From contig JAQGNK010000322.1 of assembly GCA_028291905.1 (NCBI GenBank), positions 1 through 32,696 of the forward strand: DNA of 32,696 nucleotides. The letters run 5' to 3'. The stretch is from Polaromonas sp. Its GTDB lineage: Bacteria > Pseudomonadota > Gammaproteobacteria > Burkholderiales > Burkholderiaceae_C. Positions 1-9,348 of this stretch are shown here, one piece after another. The position numbers and the translations under genes were made by a program. The notes under the pieces are model-generated. The model was given only the letters and a program-made list of their open reading frames with translations, had not been told where the DNA came from and ran no database searches. Numbering within the stretch: position 1 is the stretch's first letter; the number at the start of each line of letters is the position of its first letter.

Positions 1-396
1 TTCAAGCACCTGGAGTTCTATTACTTCCACAACTGCGTCTATGACTTCATGTGGAAGAACAACCGCCGCCGCTTTGCCGAGAAGTTTCCGACCTGGGACA
101 TCATCCGCAAGTACAACAAGGACTACAAGCTGATCTTTGTCGGCGACGCCACGATGAGCCCTTACGAAATATTACAGGCCGGCGGCAGCGTCGAATACAA
201 CAACGAGGAAGCTGGCGCCGAATGGCTGCAGCGCCTGACCAGCGCCTTCCCGAAATTCGCCTGGATCAACCCGGAGCCGCAGGGCGTCTGGCAGTACCGG
301 CAGAGCATCAGCGTGATCCAGCAGCTGATGGGCCAGCGCATGTACCCCCTGACCCTCAAGGGACTTGAGGAAGCGATCCGGCTGCTGTCCAAATAA
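1..396 (+). CDS. VWA-domain (CoxE-like) protein, C-terminal part, truncated by window start
   Basis: Frame open from base 1; FKHLEFYYFHNCVYDFMW...FPTWDIIRKYNKDYKLIFVGDATMSPYEI...GGSVEYNNEEAGAEWL resembles the C-terminus of VWA-containing CoxE-like proteins. Confidence 0.75.
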   Translation, partial: FKHLEFYYFHNCVYDFMWKNNRRRFAEKFPTWDIIRKYNKDYKLIFVGDATMSPYEILQAGGSVEYNNEEAGAEWLQRLTSAFPKFAWINPEPQGVWQYRQSISVIQQLMGQRMYPLTLKGLEEAIRLLSK

Positions 397-417
397 GGTC
401 ACAGTAAACTCGGGCGC

Positions 418-2466
418 GTGACCCAACCCCGTATCCACCGCCCTTGGGCAAACGCCACGACTTTGCCCTTCTCCGCCATCTGCGGCCCTCTTTCGCTTAC
501 TTCGCTGACCTCGCTCGCTTTGCTGGCATTGCTGCTCGGCCCTTCGGCCAGCGCGCAAACCGCCGTGCCAGGCATGCCGACCACGTCTACTGCGCCCGCT
601 GCGTCTGCTGCCAGCCCCTCCATGTCTTCCGGCGCCGTGCCGCCTTCAAGCGTGCAGCAGACCGCCCCGCCGCCGGAGCCGCCGCCCGCCAAAGTCGAGG
701 CCGAGCCCACGCCGCAAGGCCTGGTCGGCCCCACCAGCGCCGCCACCGAGGTCACGGCATTCGACATTGTGGTGCGCGCGCCGGACCCCGTGCGTGAAAT
801 GCTGGAAAGGCACCTTGAACTGCAGCGCTACCGCGCCGTGACGGACCTCGATGAGGTCGAACTCGAACGCCTGATCGTGCTGGCCGAGCGCAATGTCCGC
901 AACCTGGTCGGCACGCTGGGCTACTTCAGCCCCGACATCCGCATCACCCGCGAGGGCGGCGTCAACCAGCGCCAGGTGATTGTGGTGGCGGTCGATCCCG
1001 GGGAGACCACCCGCATCGGCCCGGTCGCCATCACCTTTGCCGGCGACATCGCCACCACGCCCGACGCCGACGCGTCCACCCAGCGCAACAACATCCAGCG
1101 CAACTGGCGCCTGCCCACCGGCCAGCCCTTCACCCAGGATGCCTGGAGCAGCGCCAAGACCCAGGCCTTGCGCCAGCTGGTTGCCCGCCGCTATCCGGCC
1201 GGCAAAGTGGGCAGCAGCCTGGCCGATGTGGATGCCCCCAACCGCACTGCCAGCCTGAGCGTGAACCTCGATTCCGGCCCGCTCTACCGGCTGGGGCCGA
1301 TGCAGGTCAGCGGCGTGGAGCGCTACGACCCGGTGCTGGTGCCCCGGCTGGCACGGTTGAACCAGGGCGACATCTACGACCTGAACCAGCTGGTGGAGGC
1401 GCAGCAGCGGCTGGCGTCCAGTGGCTACTTTGATTCGGCCTATGTCTTCATCAACCCGGAGAACGACCCGCAGGCGGTGCCGGTGCAGGTGCAGGTGCGC
1501 GAGGCCAGGCTGCAAAAAATCATTCTGGGCGTGGGCGTGACGACCGACAGCGGCCCCCGCGCCTCGGTCGAGCACACCCATCACCGGCTGCCCGGCATTG
1601 GCTGGCGCGCCGTCACCAAGCTGCAGCTGGAGAAAAAATCACCCTTTGCCCAGACCGAATGGACGTCCATTCCCGACGAGGCGAGCTGGCGCTGGGGCGC
1701 GCTGGCCCGAGCCGAGCGCACCCGTGACAAGGAGCTGATCACCGATGCGCAGCGCCTGCGCTTTGGCCGCTCGCAGGTGGGCGACCGGATCGACCGCAAC
1801 ATCTACCTTCAATATGACCGGGCCACTGTCCGGGGCGCAGGCGTGGTGGGCAGTTCAGCGGCCGATACCGGCGAGGGCTCGGCGCTTACAGCCAACTATG
1901 TCTGGACCGGCCGCTACTTCGACAGCCTGCCGTTTCCGAGCAGCGGCTATGCCCTGGGCTTCGAGCTGGGCGGCGGCACCACGCTGGGCGAAGACCGCCA
2001 GCCCTTCACCCGCACCGTGGGCCGGTGGATGGGCATCAAGACCCTGGAACGCGGGCGCATCGCCATGCGCGCCGAAGTTGGCGCGGTGCTGTCCAAGGAC
2101 ACGGCACGTATTCCGAGCACCCAGCTGTTTCGCACCGGCGGCGACAACACGGTGCGCGGCTACGGCTACCGCGACATCGGCATCCAGCTGCCCAATGGCG
2201 CCATCGGCCCTGGCCGCTTCGAGGCGGTTGGCAGCGTCGAGTGGCAGCGGCCCATCACCCTCAAGGGCCAGCCGAGCGAGTTTGAAAACACGCTTTTCAT
2301 CGACGCCGGTGCCGTGGCCGACAAGGCCCAGGACTTGCGCCCCTCCGTCGGCATTGGAACTGGCTTGCGCTGGAGAAGCCCGATTGGACCGCTGCAGATC
2401 GATCTGGCCTACGGCCTGAAGGCCAAGCAGGCGCGGCTGCACATCAGCGTGGGCTTTGTTTTTTGA
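418..2466 (+). CDS. tamA: TamA/BamA-family outer membrane protein (POTRA + beta-barrel)
   Basis: N-terminal signal-like segment, POTRA-like region, barrel motifs (FRTGGDNTVRGYGYRDIG), C-terminal aromatic end ISVGFVF; directly followed by a TamB-like ORF. Confidence 0.9.
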   Translation: MTQPRIHRPWANATTLPFSAICGPLSLTSLTSLALLALLLGPSASAQTAVPGMPTTSTAPAASAASPSMSSGAVPPSSVQQTAPPPEPPPAKVEAEPTPQGLVGPTSAATEVTAFDIVVRAPDPVREMLERHLELQRYRAVTDLDEVELERLIVLAERNVRNLVGTLGYFSPDIRITREGGVNQRQVIVVAVDPGETTRIGPVAITFAGDIATTPDADASTQRNNIQRNWRLPTGQPFTQDAWSSAKTQALRQLVARRYPAGKVGSSLADVDAPNRTASLSVNLDSGPLYRLGPMQVSGVERYDPVLVPRLARLNQGDIYDLNQLVEAQQRLASSGYFDSAYVFINPENDPQAVPVQVQVREARLQKIILGVGVTTDSGPRASVEHTHHRLPGIGWRAVTKLQLEKKSPFAQTEWTSIPDEASWRWGALARAERTRDKELITDAQRLRFGRSQVGDRIDRNIYLQYDRATVRGAGVVGSSAADTGEGSALTANYVWTGRYFDSLPFPSSGYALGFELGGGTTLGEDRQPFTRTVGRWMGIKTLERGRIAMRAEVGAVLSKDTARIPSTQLFRTGGDNTVRGYGYRDIGIQLPNGAIGPGRFEAVGSVEWQRPITLKGQPSEFENTLFIDAGAVADKAQDLRPSVGIGTGLRWRSPIGPLQIDLAYGLKAKQARLHISVGFVF

Positions 2467-5400
2467 TGGTTGCGCCCTCTTCATCTCACAGGCCGGACCA
2501 GCAGCCGGTAGCGCCAGCGGCCAAGCCGGCGCGGCGCTGGCTGAAAGCCGTGGCCTATACGGCCGGCGGCCTGGTCGCGCTGGCGGTCGGGACCACTGGC
2601 GGGCTCTGGTGGTGGGCCGGCACCGAAGGCTCGCTGGCGACCGTGCTGGGCTGGGCCGGCAAGTCGCAGCCGCTGACGGCCGAGGGCGCCACCGGCTCCC
2701 TGCGCACTGGCGGCCATCTCAATGCGCTGCAGTGGCGCAAAGACGGGCTGACGGTCGATGCAAAAGATGTCAGCCTGGCCTGGCAGCCGTGGTCGCTGCT
2801 GCACGGCACGCTCAAGCTCGACCGCCTGGCGGCCGGCAGCGTGCAGGTCAACGATACCCGCCCGCCCGATCCGGAGCCGCCCAAGCCGCCCACCGCGCTA
2901 GGCATTCCGATCCGCGTGGTGCTGGACGAGTTTTCCGTCAGCCAGTTCCAGTTCACTGGCAAAACGCCGTTTTCCGCCAGCAACATTGCCGGGCGCTACG
3001 AATACACCGGCCTGCGGCACCAGCTGGACCTCAAGAGCGCGCAGGTCGCCAGCGGCCAATACAGCGGTCGTGCCAGCCTGACATCGGCCGCGCCGCTCAC
3101 GCTGGAGGCCAACCTGGCAGGCGCCGTGACGGTTCCAGTGCCCAACAGCCCGGCGCCGGTGCCGCTGGCATTTCAGGCCACGGCCAACGGGCCGCTGACC
3201 GAGCTTCTGGTCAAGGCCGAGCTGCAGATGACGGCGGCAGCGGCCACCCCGCCAGCAGCCAATGCCAAAAAACCAGCACCAGCACCCCAGCCGCAAGCGC
3301 AACCCCAGGCCAGCCTCAGCGCCCGCGTCATGCCCTGGGCAGCGCAGCCCGTGCCGCAGGCCGATGCAATATTCCGAGACCTGGACATTGCCGCCGTGCT
3401 GCCGCAGGCGCCGCAAACCCTGCTGACCGGCAGCGCCACCGTGCGGCCGCTTGAAAACGGCACGCCGGCCACGCCCGCCAGCCCCGCCTGGGCCTTGCAA
3501 CTGCAGCTGGCCAACGCCCTGCCCGGCCCCTGGGACCAGCAGCGCCTGCCGCTGGAAACCCTGGGCACCGAAGGCGAATGGCGAAACGGCACGGCCCTGG
3601 TGCGCAGCCTCAAGGCGCAGCTGGGCGGCGGCGAACTGCTTGCCAGCGGCGAATGGACGCAGCCGCCCCCAGCTGACAAAACCGCCACGGCCATGGCGGG
3701 CAAGCCGGCACCCGAGCAGAACTGGACCCTGAAGGCCACGCTCAACCGCATCAATCCGTCCCAGCTCTACACCCAGCTGGCGCCGTTGCCGCTGGACGGC
3801 AAGGTCGATGTCAGCGGCCAGGGCGCCCTGACCCGCTTCGATGCCAACGTGCAGAGCGTGCCGGGCGCCAGCGACGCCGGCAAGCGGCCCGCGCCCAGAA
3901 CCCAGTCCGGCCAGAACAATTTCCTGGAGCAGCTGCGACTGCGGGACGCCAAAGCCACCGGCAGCTGGAATACCGGGCAGGCCGGCGGCACGCTGACCCT
4001 GTCGGCGCTGCAGGTGCGCACCGACGATGCCGAACTGGCCGGCAAGCTCGAAGTCCAGCCCGCCGCCAAAAGCGGCCAGGGCCAGCTCAACCTCACAGCG
4101 CCGGGCCTGGAGGCACGGTTTGATGGCGAATTGCGCCAGGCCAGCGGCGGCGGCGAAATCAGCCTGCGCGGACGCGATGCGGCCCAGGCGCTGCGCTGGC
4201 TGCAAAAGCTTCCCGGCATGCCCGCCGCCATATTGAATGCGTCGGCCACCGGCAGCGCCGAGCTGCAGGCCAAGTGGCAAGGCGGCTGGCAAGACCCGGC
4301 GGTGCAGGCCCAGCTGCAGGTGCTCTCGCTGGACTGGCTGGCGGGCGCCGCCCCCGAAAAACCTGTCCTGCCGGCCAAAACCGCCACGGCTGCCGGCAAA
4401 AGCAAGGCAGCCACAGCAACCACCACGGCCAAAGCCGCGGACAAAACCGCTGCTGAAAAAACAGCGGCGCCCGCATCAGCGCAGCCCGTCCCCACCAACA
4501 CCGCCAAGCCCAGCGCCAGCCCGACCTTGCTGAAAGTGCGCGAACTCCAGGCCACGCTGTCGGGCAAGCTGAGCCAGCTGCAGCTGGCAACGCAAGGCCG
4601 GGTTGAAATCGACCAGCGCCGTTTTGCCGTGCAGCTGGCGGCAGATGCCGGGCGGATCAAGCCGGCCGGCGCAGCCAACCCGCCACTGGCCGAATCGGCC
4701 TGGCAAGGCCTTGTCAAACAGCTGAACCTGAGTGTTGAAGACCCCGCCCTCGGCGCTGGCGCCTGGCGCCTAGCCAGCCGCAATCCAGTCCCGCTGAAAT
4801 GGACGCCTTCCAAAGCCGGCGGCGCCTTTGAAAGCGGCGCCGGCGAGGCCCTCCTGATCGCGCCACCTGGAAGCGCCTCCGCCGCCACGCCTTCGCAGGC
4901 CACGCTGTCATGGCAGCCGGTGCGCTGGCGCCACGGCGAACTCGTCACCGCCGGCAAGATCACCGGCCTGCCGGTGGCCTGGATCGAGCTGCTGGCCGGC
5001 CCGCAAATGAAGGGCGCCGGCCTGGGCGGCACGCTGGTGTTCGACGGGCAGTGGGATGCCGTGCTTGCCGACAAGCTGAGCATCAAGGCCAGCCTGGCGC
5101 GCAGCAGCGGCGACATCACGGTCCAGGCCGAGGGCGTGCAGGGCAATTCGGCGCGCCTGGCCGCCGGCATCAAGGAAGCGCGCATCTCGCTTGAAACCGC
5201 GGGCGACGCACTGACGCTGGCCCTGCGCTGGGACAGCGAGCGCGCCGGCACGGCCGACGGCCAGCTCACCACCCGGCTGGCACGCGCCCCCGACGGCCAA
5301 GGCGCCGGCGGCTGGCTCTGGCCGGAAGATGCGCCGCTGGGCGGGCAGGTGCGGGCGCAATTGCCGCGCATTGGCGTCTGGTCGCTGCTGGCGCCGCCGG

Positions 5401-6656
5401 GCTGGCGTCTGCGCGGCTCGCTCGGCGCCGATGTGGCCATCAGCGGCACCCGCGCCGCGCCCAGCCTGGCGGGCGACCTGCAGGCCAACGACCTGGCCCT
5501 GCGCTCCATCGTCGATGGCATCGAATTCGGCAACGGCCGGCTGCGCGCCCGGCTGGACGGCACCCGCATGCGGATCAATGAATTCACCCTGCAGGGCGCT
5601 GGCGACAAAGGCACCGGCGGCAGCCTCACGGCGCAAGGCGAGGCAGGCTGGATCGACGGCAAGCCGCAGGTTCAGTTGGACGCCAAGCTGCAAAAGCTGC
5701 GCGCCAGCATCCGCACCGACCGCCAGGTCACCGTGTCGGGCGATGTGCAGGCCAGCCTCAAGGGCGAGCAGACCGAACTCACCGGCAAGCTGGTGATCGA
5801 CCAGGCGCGCATCATCCTGCCTGACGAAGGCACGCCGCAACTGGGCGATGACGTGGTGGTTCGTACCAGCAGCGGCGCGGCGGCGGGCAAGAAGGCGCCT
5901 GAAAAAACCAGCCCGGAAGTCGGGGACAAGGCCGCCCGCCCGCTCAAGCTGGCGGTGGACATCGACCTGGGACAGGATTTTCAAGTCCGGGGCAAGGGCA
6001 TCGACACCCGGATTCGCGGCACGCTGGCGCTCAGCGGCAGCTCACTGAGCGATCCGCGGCTGGTCGGCACCCTCAGAACCGTTGGCGGCCAATACCGCGC
6101 CTACGGGCAGCGGCTCGATGTCGAGCAGGGCGTGATCCGTTTCACCGGCGCCATCGACAACCCGACGCTCGACATCCTGGCAATCCGCCCCAACCTGACC
6201 CAGCGCGTCGGCGTGCAGATCACCGGCACCGCCCTGCTGCCCAGCGTCAGGCTGTATGCGCAGCCGGAACTACCCGATGCCGAGAAGCTGTCCTGGCTGG
6301 TCGTGGGCCATGCCTCGGCCTCGGGCGGCGCGGAATCGGCGCTGCTGCAGCAGGCCGCGCTGGCGCTGCTGGGCAGCAAGAGCGGCGGCATGTCGGGCGG
6401 CCTGGCGGCATCGCTGGGCCTGGATGAGCTGTCGTTCAGGGGCGCGTCCAATAACAGCGACGGCACCACCAGCGGCGGCGCCGTCACCCTGGGCAAGCGG
6501 TTTTCAAAGAACTTCTACGCGGCGTACGAGCGCAGCATTTCCGGTGCACTGGGAACGCTGTTCATCTTCTATGACCTGTCGCAGCGCTTCACGATTCGCG
6601 GCCAGGCCGGCCAGCAAAGCGCGGTCGACTTGATCTTTACCGTGCCATATGACTGA
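2466..6656 (+). CDS. tamB: Translocation/assembly module TamB (DUF490 domain)
   Basis: ~1396 aa with N-terminal TM and C-terminal DUF490-like end (GGQYRAYGQRLDVEQGVIRFTGAIDNPTLDILAIRP...YDLSQRFTIRGQAGQQSAVDLIFTVPYD). ATG at 2466 overlaps the tamA TGA (TGATG); the track start at 2463 is an upstream TTG. Confidence 0.9.
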   Translation: MVAPSSSHRPDQQPVAPAAKPARRWLKAVAYTAGGLVALAVGTTGGLWWWAGTEGSLATVLGWAGKSQPLTAEGATGSLRTGGHLNALQWRKDGLTVDAKDVSLAWQPWSLLHGTLKLDRLAAGSVQVNDTRPPDPEPPKPPTALGIPIRVVLDEFSVSQFQFTGKTPFSASNIAGRYEYTGLRHQLDLKSAQVASGQYSGRASLTSAAPLTLEANLAGAVTVPVPNSPAPVPLAFQATANGPLTELLVKAELQMTAAAATPPAANAKKPAPAPQPQAQPQASLSARVMPWAAQPVPQADAIFRDLDIAAVLPQAPQTLLTGSATVRPLENGTPATPASPAWALQLQLANALPGPWDQQRLPLETLGTEGEWRNGTALVRSLKAQLGGGELLASGEWTQPPPADKTATAMAGKPAPEQNWTLKATLNRINPSQLYTQLAPLPLDGKVDVSGQGALTRFDANVQSVPGASDAGKRPAPRTQSGQNNFLEQLRLRDAKATGSWNTGQAGGTLTLSALQVRTDDAELAGKLEVQPAAKSGQGQLNLTAPGLEARFDGELRQASGGGEISLRGRDAAQALRWLQKLPGMPAAILNASATGSAELQAKWQGGWQDPAVQAQLQVLSLDWLAGAAPEKPVLPAKTATAAGKSKAATATTTAKAADKTAAEKTAAPASAQPVPTNTAKPSASPTLLKVRELQATLSGKLSQLQLATQGRVEIDQRRFAVQLAADAGRIKPAGAANPPLAESAWQGLVKQLNLSVEDPALGAGAWRLASRNPVPLKWTPSKAGGAFESGAGEALLIAPPGSASAATPSQATLSWQPVRWRHGELVTAGKITGLPVAWIELLAGPQMKGAGLGGTLVFDGQWDAVLADKLSIKASLARSSGDITVQAEGVQGNSARLAAGIKEARISLETAGDALTLALRWDSERAGTADGQLTTRLARAPDGQGAGGWLWPEDAPLGGQVRAQLPRIGVWSLLAPPGWRLRGSLGADVAISGTRAAPSLAGDLQANDLALRSIVDGIEFGNGRLRARLDGTRMRINEFTLQGAGDKGTGGSLTAQGEAGWIDGKPQVQLDAKLQKLRASIRTDRQVTVSGDVQASLKGEQTELTGKLVIDQARIILPDEGTPQLGDDVVVRTSSGAAAGKKAPEKTSPEVGDKAARPLKLAVDIDLGQDFQVRGKGIDTRIRGTLALSGSSLSDPRLVGTLRTVGGQYRAYGQRLDVEQGVIRFTGAIDNPTLDILAIRPNLTQRVGVQITGTALLPSVRLYAQPELPDAEKLSWLVVGHASASGGAESALLQQAALALLGSKSGGMSGGLAASLGLDELSFRGASNNSDGTTSGGAVTLGKRFSKNFYAAYERSISGALGTLFIFYDLSQRFTIRGQAGQQSAVDLIFTVPYD

Positions 6657-6731
6657 ATTCGTACGGGCGGGCTTTACATCATTGCCTGTTCAGAGAATAC
6701 AATTCCGAGTCTTCTAAAAATGCCAAGACCA

Positions 6732-6806
6732 GTCGCCATAGTTCAACGGATAGAACGAGTGCCTCCTAAGTGCTAGATACAGGTTCGATTCCTGTTGGCG
6801 GCACCA
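6732..6806 (+). tRNA. tRNA-Arg (anticodon CCT), CCA encoded
   Basis: Cloverleaf by eye: acceptor GTCGCCA/TGGCGGC, D stem GTTC/GAAC, anticodon stem AGTGC/GTGCT with loop CTCCTAA, T arm CAGGTTCGATTCCTG, discriminator A + CCA. Confidence 0.93.
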
Positions 6807-6840
6807 CCTGATGAAATCAGGACGTGTCATAACCTCTCAA

Positions 6841-6874
6841 AACCCGCGTAGCTCATAACTACGGCGGGTTTTTT
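6841..6874 (+). terminator. Rho-independent terminator downstream of tRNA-Arg
   Basis: Inverted repeat AACCCGC-GTAG...CTAC-G-GCGGGTT followed by TTTT. Confidence 0.75.
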
Positions 6875-6929
6875 GTCATTTCATGCGGTCTCAAGAGCGA
6901 GCATGACATGCCGCCAAAAAGAGGGCTTC

Positions 6930-7602
6930 ATGCCACTGACTGATATTTTTATCAAAAGCATCAAACACATCAGGACAACAGCTGGCGACAAGCAAAAGAC
7001 TCTGGCGCTGGGCGTGCAGCGGCATCCCTGGCCGAAGCCCGGCAGCGGCCCGACAAGGCGCGTGAGCTGCTGGCAGAGGGCATCGACCCGAGCACCGCCA
7101 GGCAAGAAGACCGGCAGGCCAAAGCGGACGCAGCGGCAAAAAAATTTAAGCCGCCGGGCGGGAATGGCTCGTCAGGACAGAATCAAAGTGTGGCGCGATG
7201 ACCCATCTGAAAATAACGGCCTGGCTGAAGAAAGATGCCTTCCCCTTTCATCGGAAACATGCCTATCTCCACCATCGGGCCGCGTGGCGTGCTGGGCAAG
7301 GTTGCCTGCACAGGCGTGGCGCTGCTGCGCAGCGTGCAGCCGATGACCGGCCACGGCCAGCATGTGCTCTCCAGCCTGCGCACGGGCGAGCGGCCCATGA
7401 GCGAGAACACCATCGATGCGGCCTTGCGCGGCCTGGGCTACGGCAAGAAAGTCCAAAGCGCCCACGGCTTCAGGCGATGGCCCGCACCACCATGGGTGAA
7501 TTCCTGAACGAACGGGTTGACCTGATCGAGCAGCAGTTCTGCTGTGCGGTGAAGGATGCGAATGGCCGGGCCTACAACCGCACGGCGCACCTGCCGGCAA
7601 CC
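6930..7602 (+). pseudogene. P4-type tyrosine recombinase/integrase remnant, frameshifted with internal deletions
   Basis: Pieces in three frames: MPLTDIFIKSIKH...AGDK (6930 frame), KTLALGV, ASLAEARQRPDKARELLAEGIDPSTARQEDRQAKADAAAKKF (from 7022), PFIGNMPISTIGPR...VLSSLRTGERPMSENTIDAALRGLGYGK..SAHGFR (7235 frame), AMARTTMGEFLNERVDLIEQQ..AVKDANGRAYNRTAHLP (7198 frame). Confidence 0.9.
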
Positions 7603-7665
7603 ACGGCAAATGCAGCGCACCTGGCCAAGTCCATTGCACAGCACAAGGCCGGCGAAGGCGGCGCG
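7603..7665 (+). pseudogene. YefM/Phd-family antitoxin C-terminal remnant
   Basis: TANAAHLAKSIAQHKAGEG in the 7198 frame resembles the ANAARLxxSIAxxRAG tail of YefM antitoxins; sits directly before a YoeB-like fragment. Confidence 0.55.
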
Positions 7666-7669
7666 GCGC

Positions 7670-7813
7670 GACCCCTTCGCCGGTATCGGCAAGCCCGAGT
7701 CCTTGCTGGGCAACTTGGCAGGCTGCTGGTCAAGGCGCATCGACGAGACACACCGCCTGGTCTATGCCGCTGATGATGTTGGCCTTGATCTGATCGCCTG
7801 CCACGGGCATTGC
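7670..7813 (+). pseudogene. YoeB/Txe-family toxin C-terminal remnant
   Basis: DPFAGIGKPESLLGNLAGCWSRRIDETHRLVYAADDVGLDLIACHGHC matches the YoeB signature DPFxGIGKPExLxGxLxGxWSRRIxxEHRLVY; N-terminal half missing. Confidence 0.8.
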
Positions 7814-8051
7814 GACGATTGGTTCAGGCAGATGAACCCAGCAGCAAAAGGACAGGCCATGGGCGGACAAGCACTCAAATCCATTGAAACCCATCGGCTT
7901 TCTGCCGCGACTACCTCGTGCTCGTGCCAGGGGTACTGAGCGCGACCCAGGACGGCTCGGATGCAGCCGTGATGCATTCAGCGCCACCCTCTCGCGTGCC
8001 GCCTTCGCAGCGCCAGGGCCGTGAACATCACGCGGTTCATTCCTTGATGAT

Positions 8052-8119
8052 GCTATTGAATAAATAGCTGCCTGTGCAGTCGCTACAAGCGCAACAGGCA
8101 CTTTTAGCTTGAACACTCG
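8052..8119 (+). repeat. Dispersed 68-bp palindromic element, copy A
   Basis: Starts with 17-nt palindrome GCTATTGAATAAATAGC; TGCCTGT...ACAGGCA stem; ends ...GGCACTTTTAGCTTGAA. Confidence 0.75.
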
Positions 8120-8214
8120 ATATTGCCCGAGACAGCGCTGGCTGCGTTCCCGGCTTGAGGAGGCGCTTTGGCGGCCGGGCATGCAGCGGCATCCGGCAGC
8201 AACGGTTCAGGGGG

Positions 8215-9348
8215 TCAGCACGGCTGTTTTCGCGGCAGCTCGACGGTGAAGGTGGTGCCTTCGGCAGCGTTAGATCGGACATCAATCGAGCCGCCGTGGA
8301 CCAGGGTGATTTCTCGCGCCACGAACAGGCCCAGCCCCAGGCTGGTGCGGGGCCGGGTGTCCTGCTCCATTTCACTCGGCAGCTGCACCAGCGGCTTGAA
8401 GATCGATTGCAGCGAAGCCTGCGGAATCACCGCGCCGTAGTTGGTGACACGGACAGTGATGCCGTCAGCCTGGCCGCTGGCGTCAATCAGCACGGGCGAG
8501 TCCTTGGCGCCATATTGCGCAGCATTCACCAGCAGGTTGGTGAACAGCTGATGCAGGCGCACATCATCGAAATAACCCTTGAGTTGGCCGCTGGCCGTCA
8601 GCTTGAAAACCGTCGCCTGGTGGGTCGAATGGGCATCTTCCACCGCCGACTCGCAGATCTCCCGGATGTCGCAGTCATGCGGGGCGATGGGCATGCCACT
8701 GTCGAGCTGTGTGCGGGTATAGCCCAGCAAGTCATCGACCATCCGGTTCATCAGCAGCGCGCTTCGCTTGACGCGAACGCCGGTTGGCACAATCTGCTCG
8801 GGCGGCAGTTGCGGATGCGTCAGCAGGTTGCCGGCGATGGCCATGGTAGCCAGCGGAGAGCGCAAATCATGGCCCAGAATGGCCAGGAACAGCTCGCGCG
8901 ACCGGTCGGCGCCGGCCGAGTAGGTGGTGATGGATTCGGCCAGCGCCTGATCGATGGCTTCGTTGAAGCGCACCATCTCATCAATGGTGTCGCCCTGCAT
9001 CTGCCTGACATGCGGCAGCCACAGCCGCAGCACCGTTGCCCTGATGGCGCGGTACTCGGCGCTCAGCTGGATCAGGGTGAAGTCGCTGGCATGGCGAAGC
9101 GTGCCATGGATGGCGGCGGCGCTCTGCGGGTTATGGGCCGGCGCCTTGCCCATGGATTTTTGCTGCTGCTCCTCCGGGTTTTGCCGGGTGGTAATGTCCA
9201 GGGCAATCGCCTCCAGAATATCCCTGGCATGGTCGCGCAGTGCATGCCCGGACATGTGCTCAGCCGCAGGCGTCAGGGTTTTTGCGAAAGCGTCCCATTC
9301 GCCAAGGATTTCATCCATGTGCTGGTTGAGGAAAAGCGACAGTTTCAT
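8215..9348 (-). CDS. Sensor histidine kinase (RsbRD-like N-terminus, HisKA + HATPase_c)
   Basis: LFLAILGHDLRSPLATMAIAGNLL (H-box), LLVNAAQYG (N-box), TSLGLGLFVAREITLVHGGSIDVRSNAAEGTTFTVELP (G-boxes). Confidence 0.88.
   Translation of the reverse strand: MKLSLFLNQHMDEILGEWDAFAKTLTPAAEHMSGHALRDHARDILEAIALDITTRQNPEEQQQKSMGKAPAHNPQSAAAIHGTLRHASDFTLIQLSAEYRAIRATVLRLWLPHVRQMQGDTIDEMVRFNEAIDQALAESITTYSAGADRSRELFLAILGHDLRSPLATMAIAGNLLTHPQLPPEQIVPTGVRVKRSALLMNRMVDDLLGYTRTQLDSGMPIAPHDCDIREICESAVEDAHSTHQATVFKLTASGQLKGYFDDVRLHQLFTNLLVNAAQYGAKDSPVLIDASGQADGITVRVTNYGAVIPQASLQSIFKPLVQLPSEMEQDTRPRTSLGLGLFVAREITLVHGGSIDVRSNAAEGTTFTVELPRKQPC

Noticed and set aside
2898-4292. Long minus-strand ORF (464 aa) opposite tamB
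   Set aside because: Antisense shadow of a high-GC gene; Gly/Ala/Arg-rich, no recognisable domain, sense strand is clearly TamB
3767-5662. 631-aa minus-strand ORF
   Set aside because: Same antisense artefact inside tamB; Ser/Ala/Pro/Arg-rich
7730-8182. 150-aa minus ORF across the island scar containing AIYSIA
   Set aside because: AIYSIA is simply palindromic copy A read in reverse; the rest is unrecognisable and crosses the yoeB remnant
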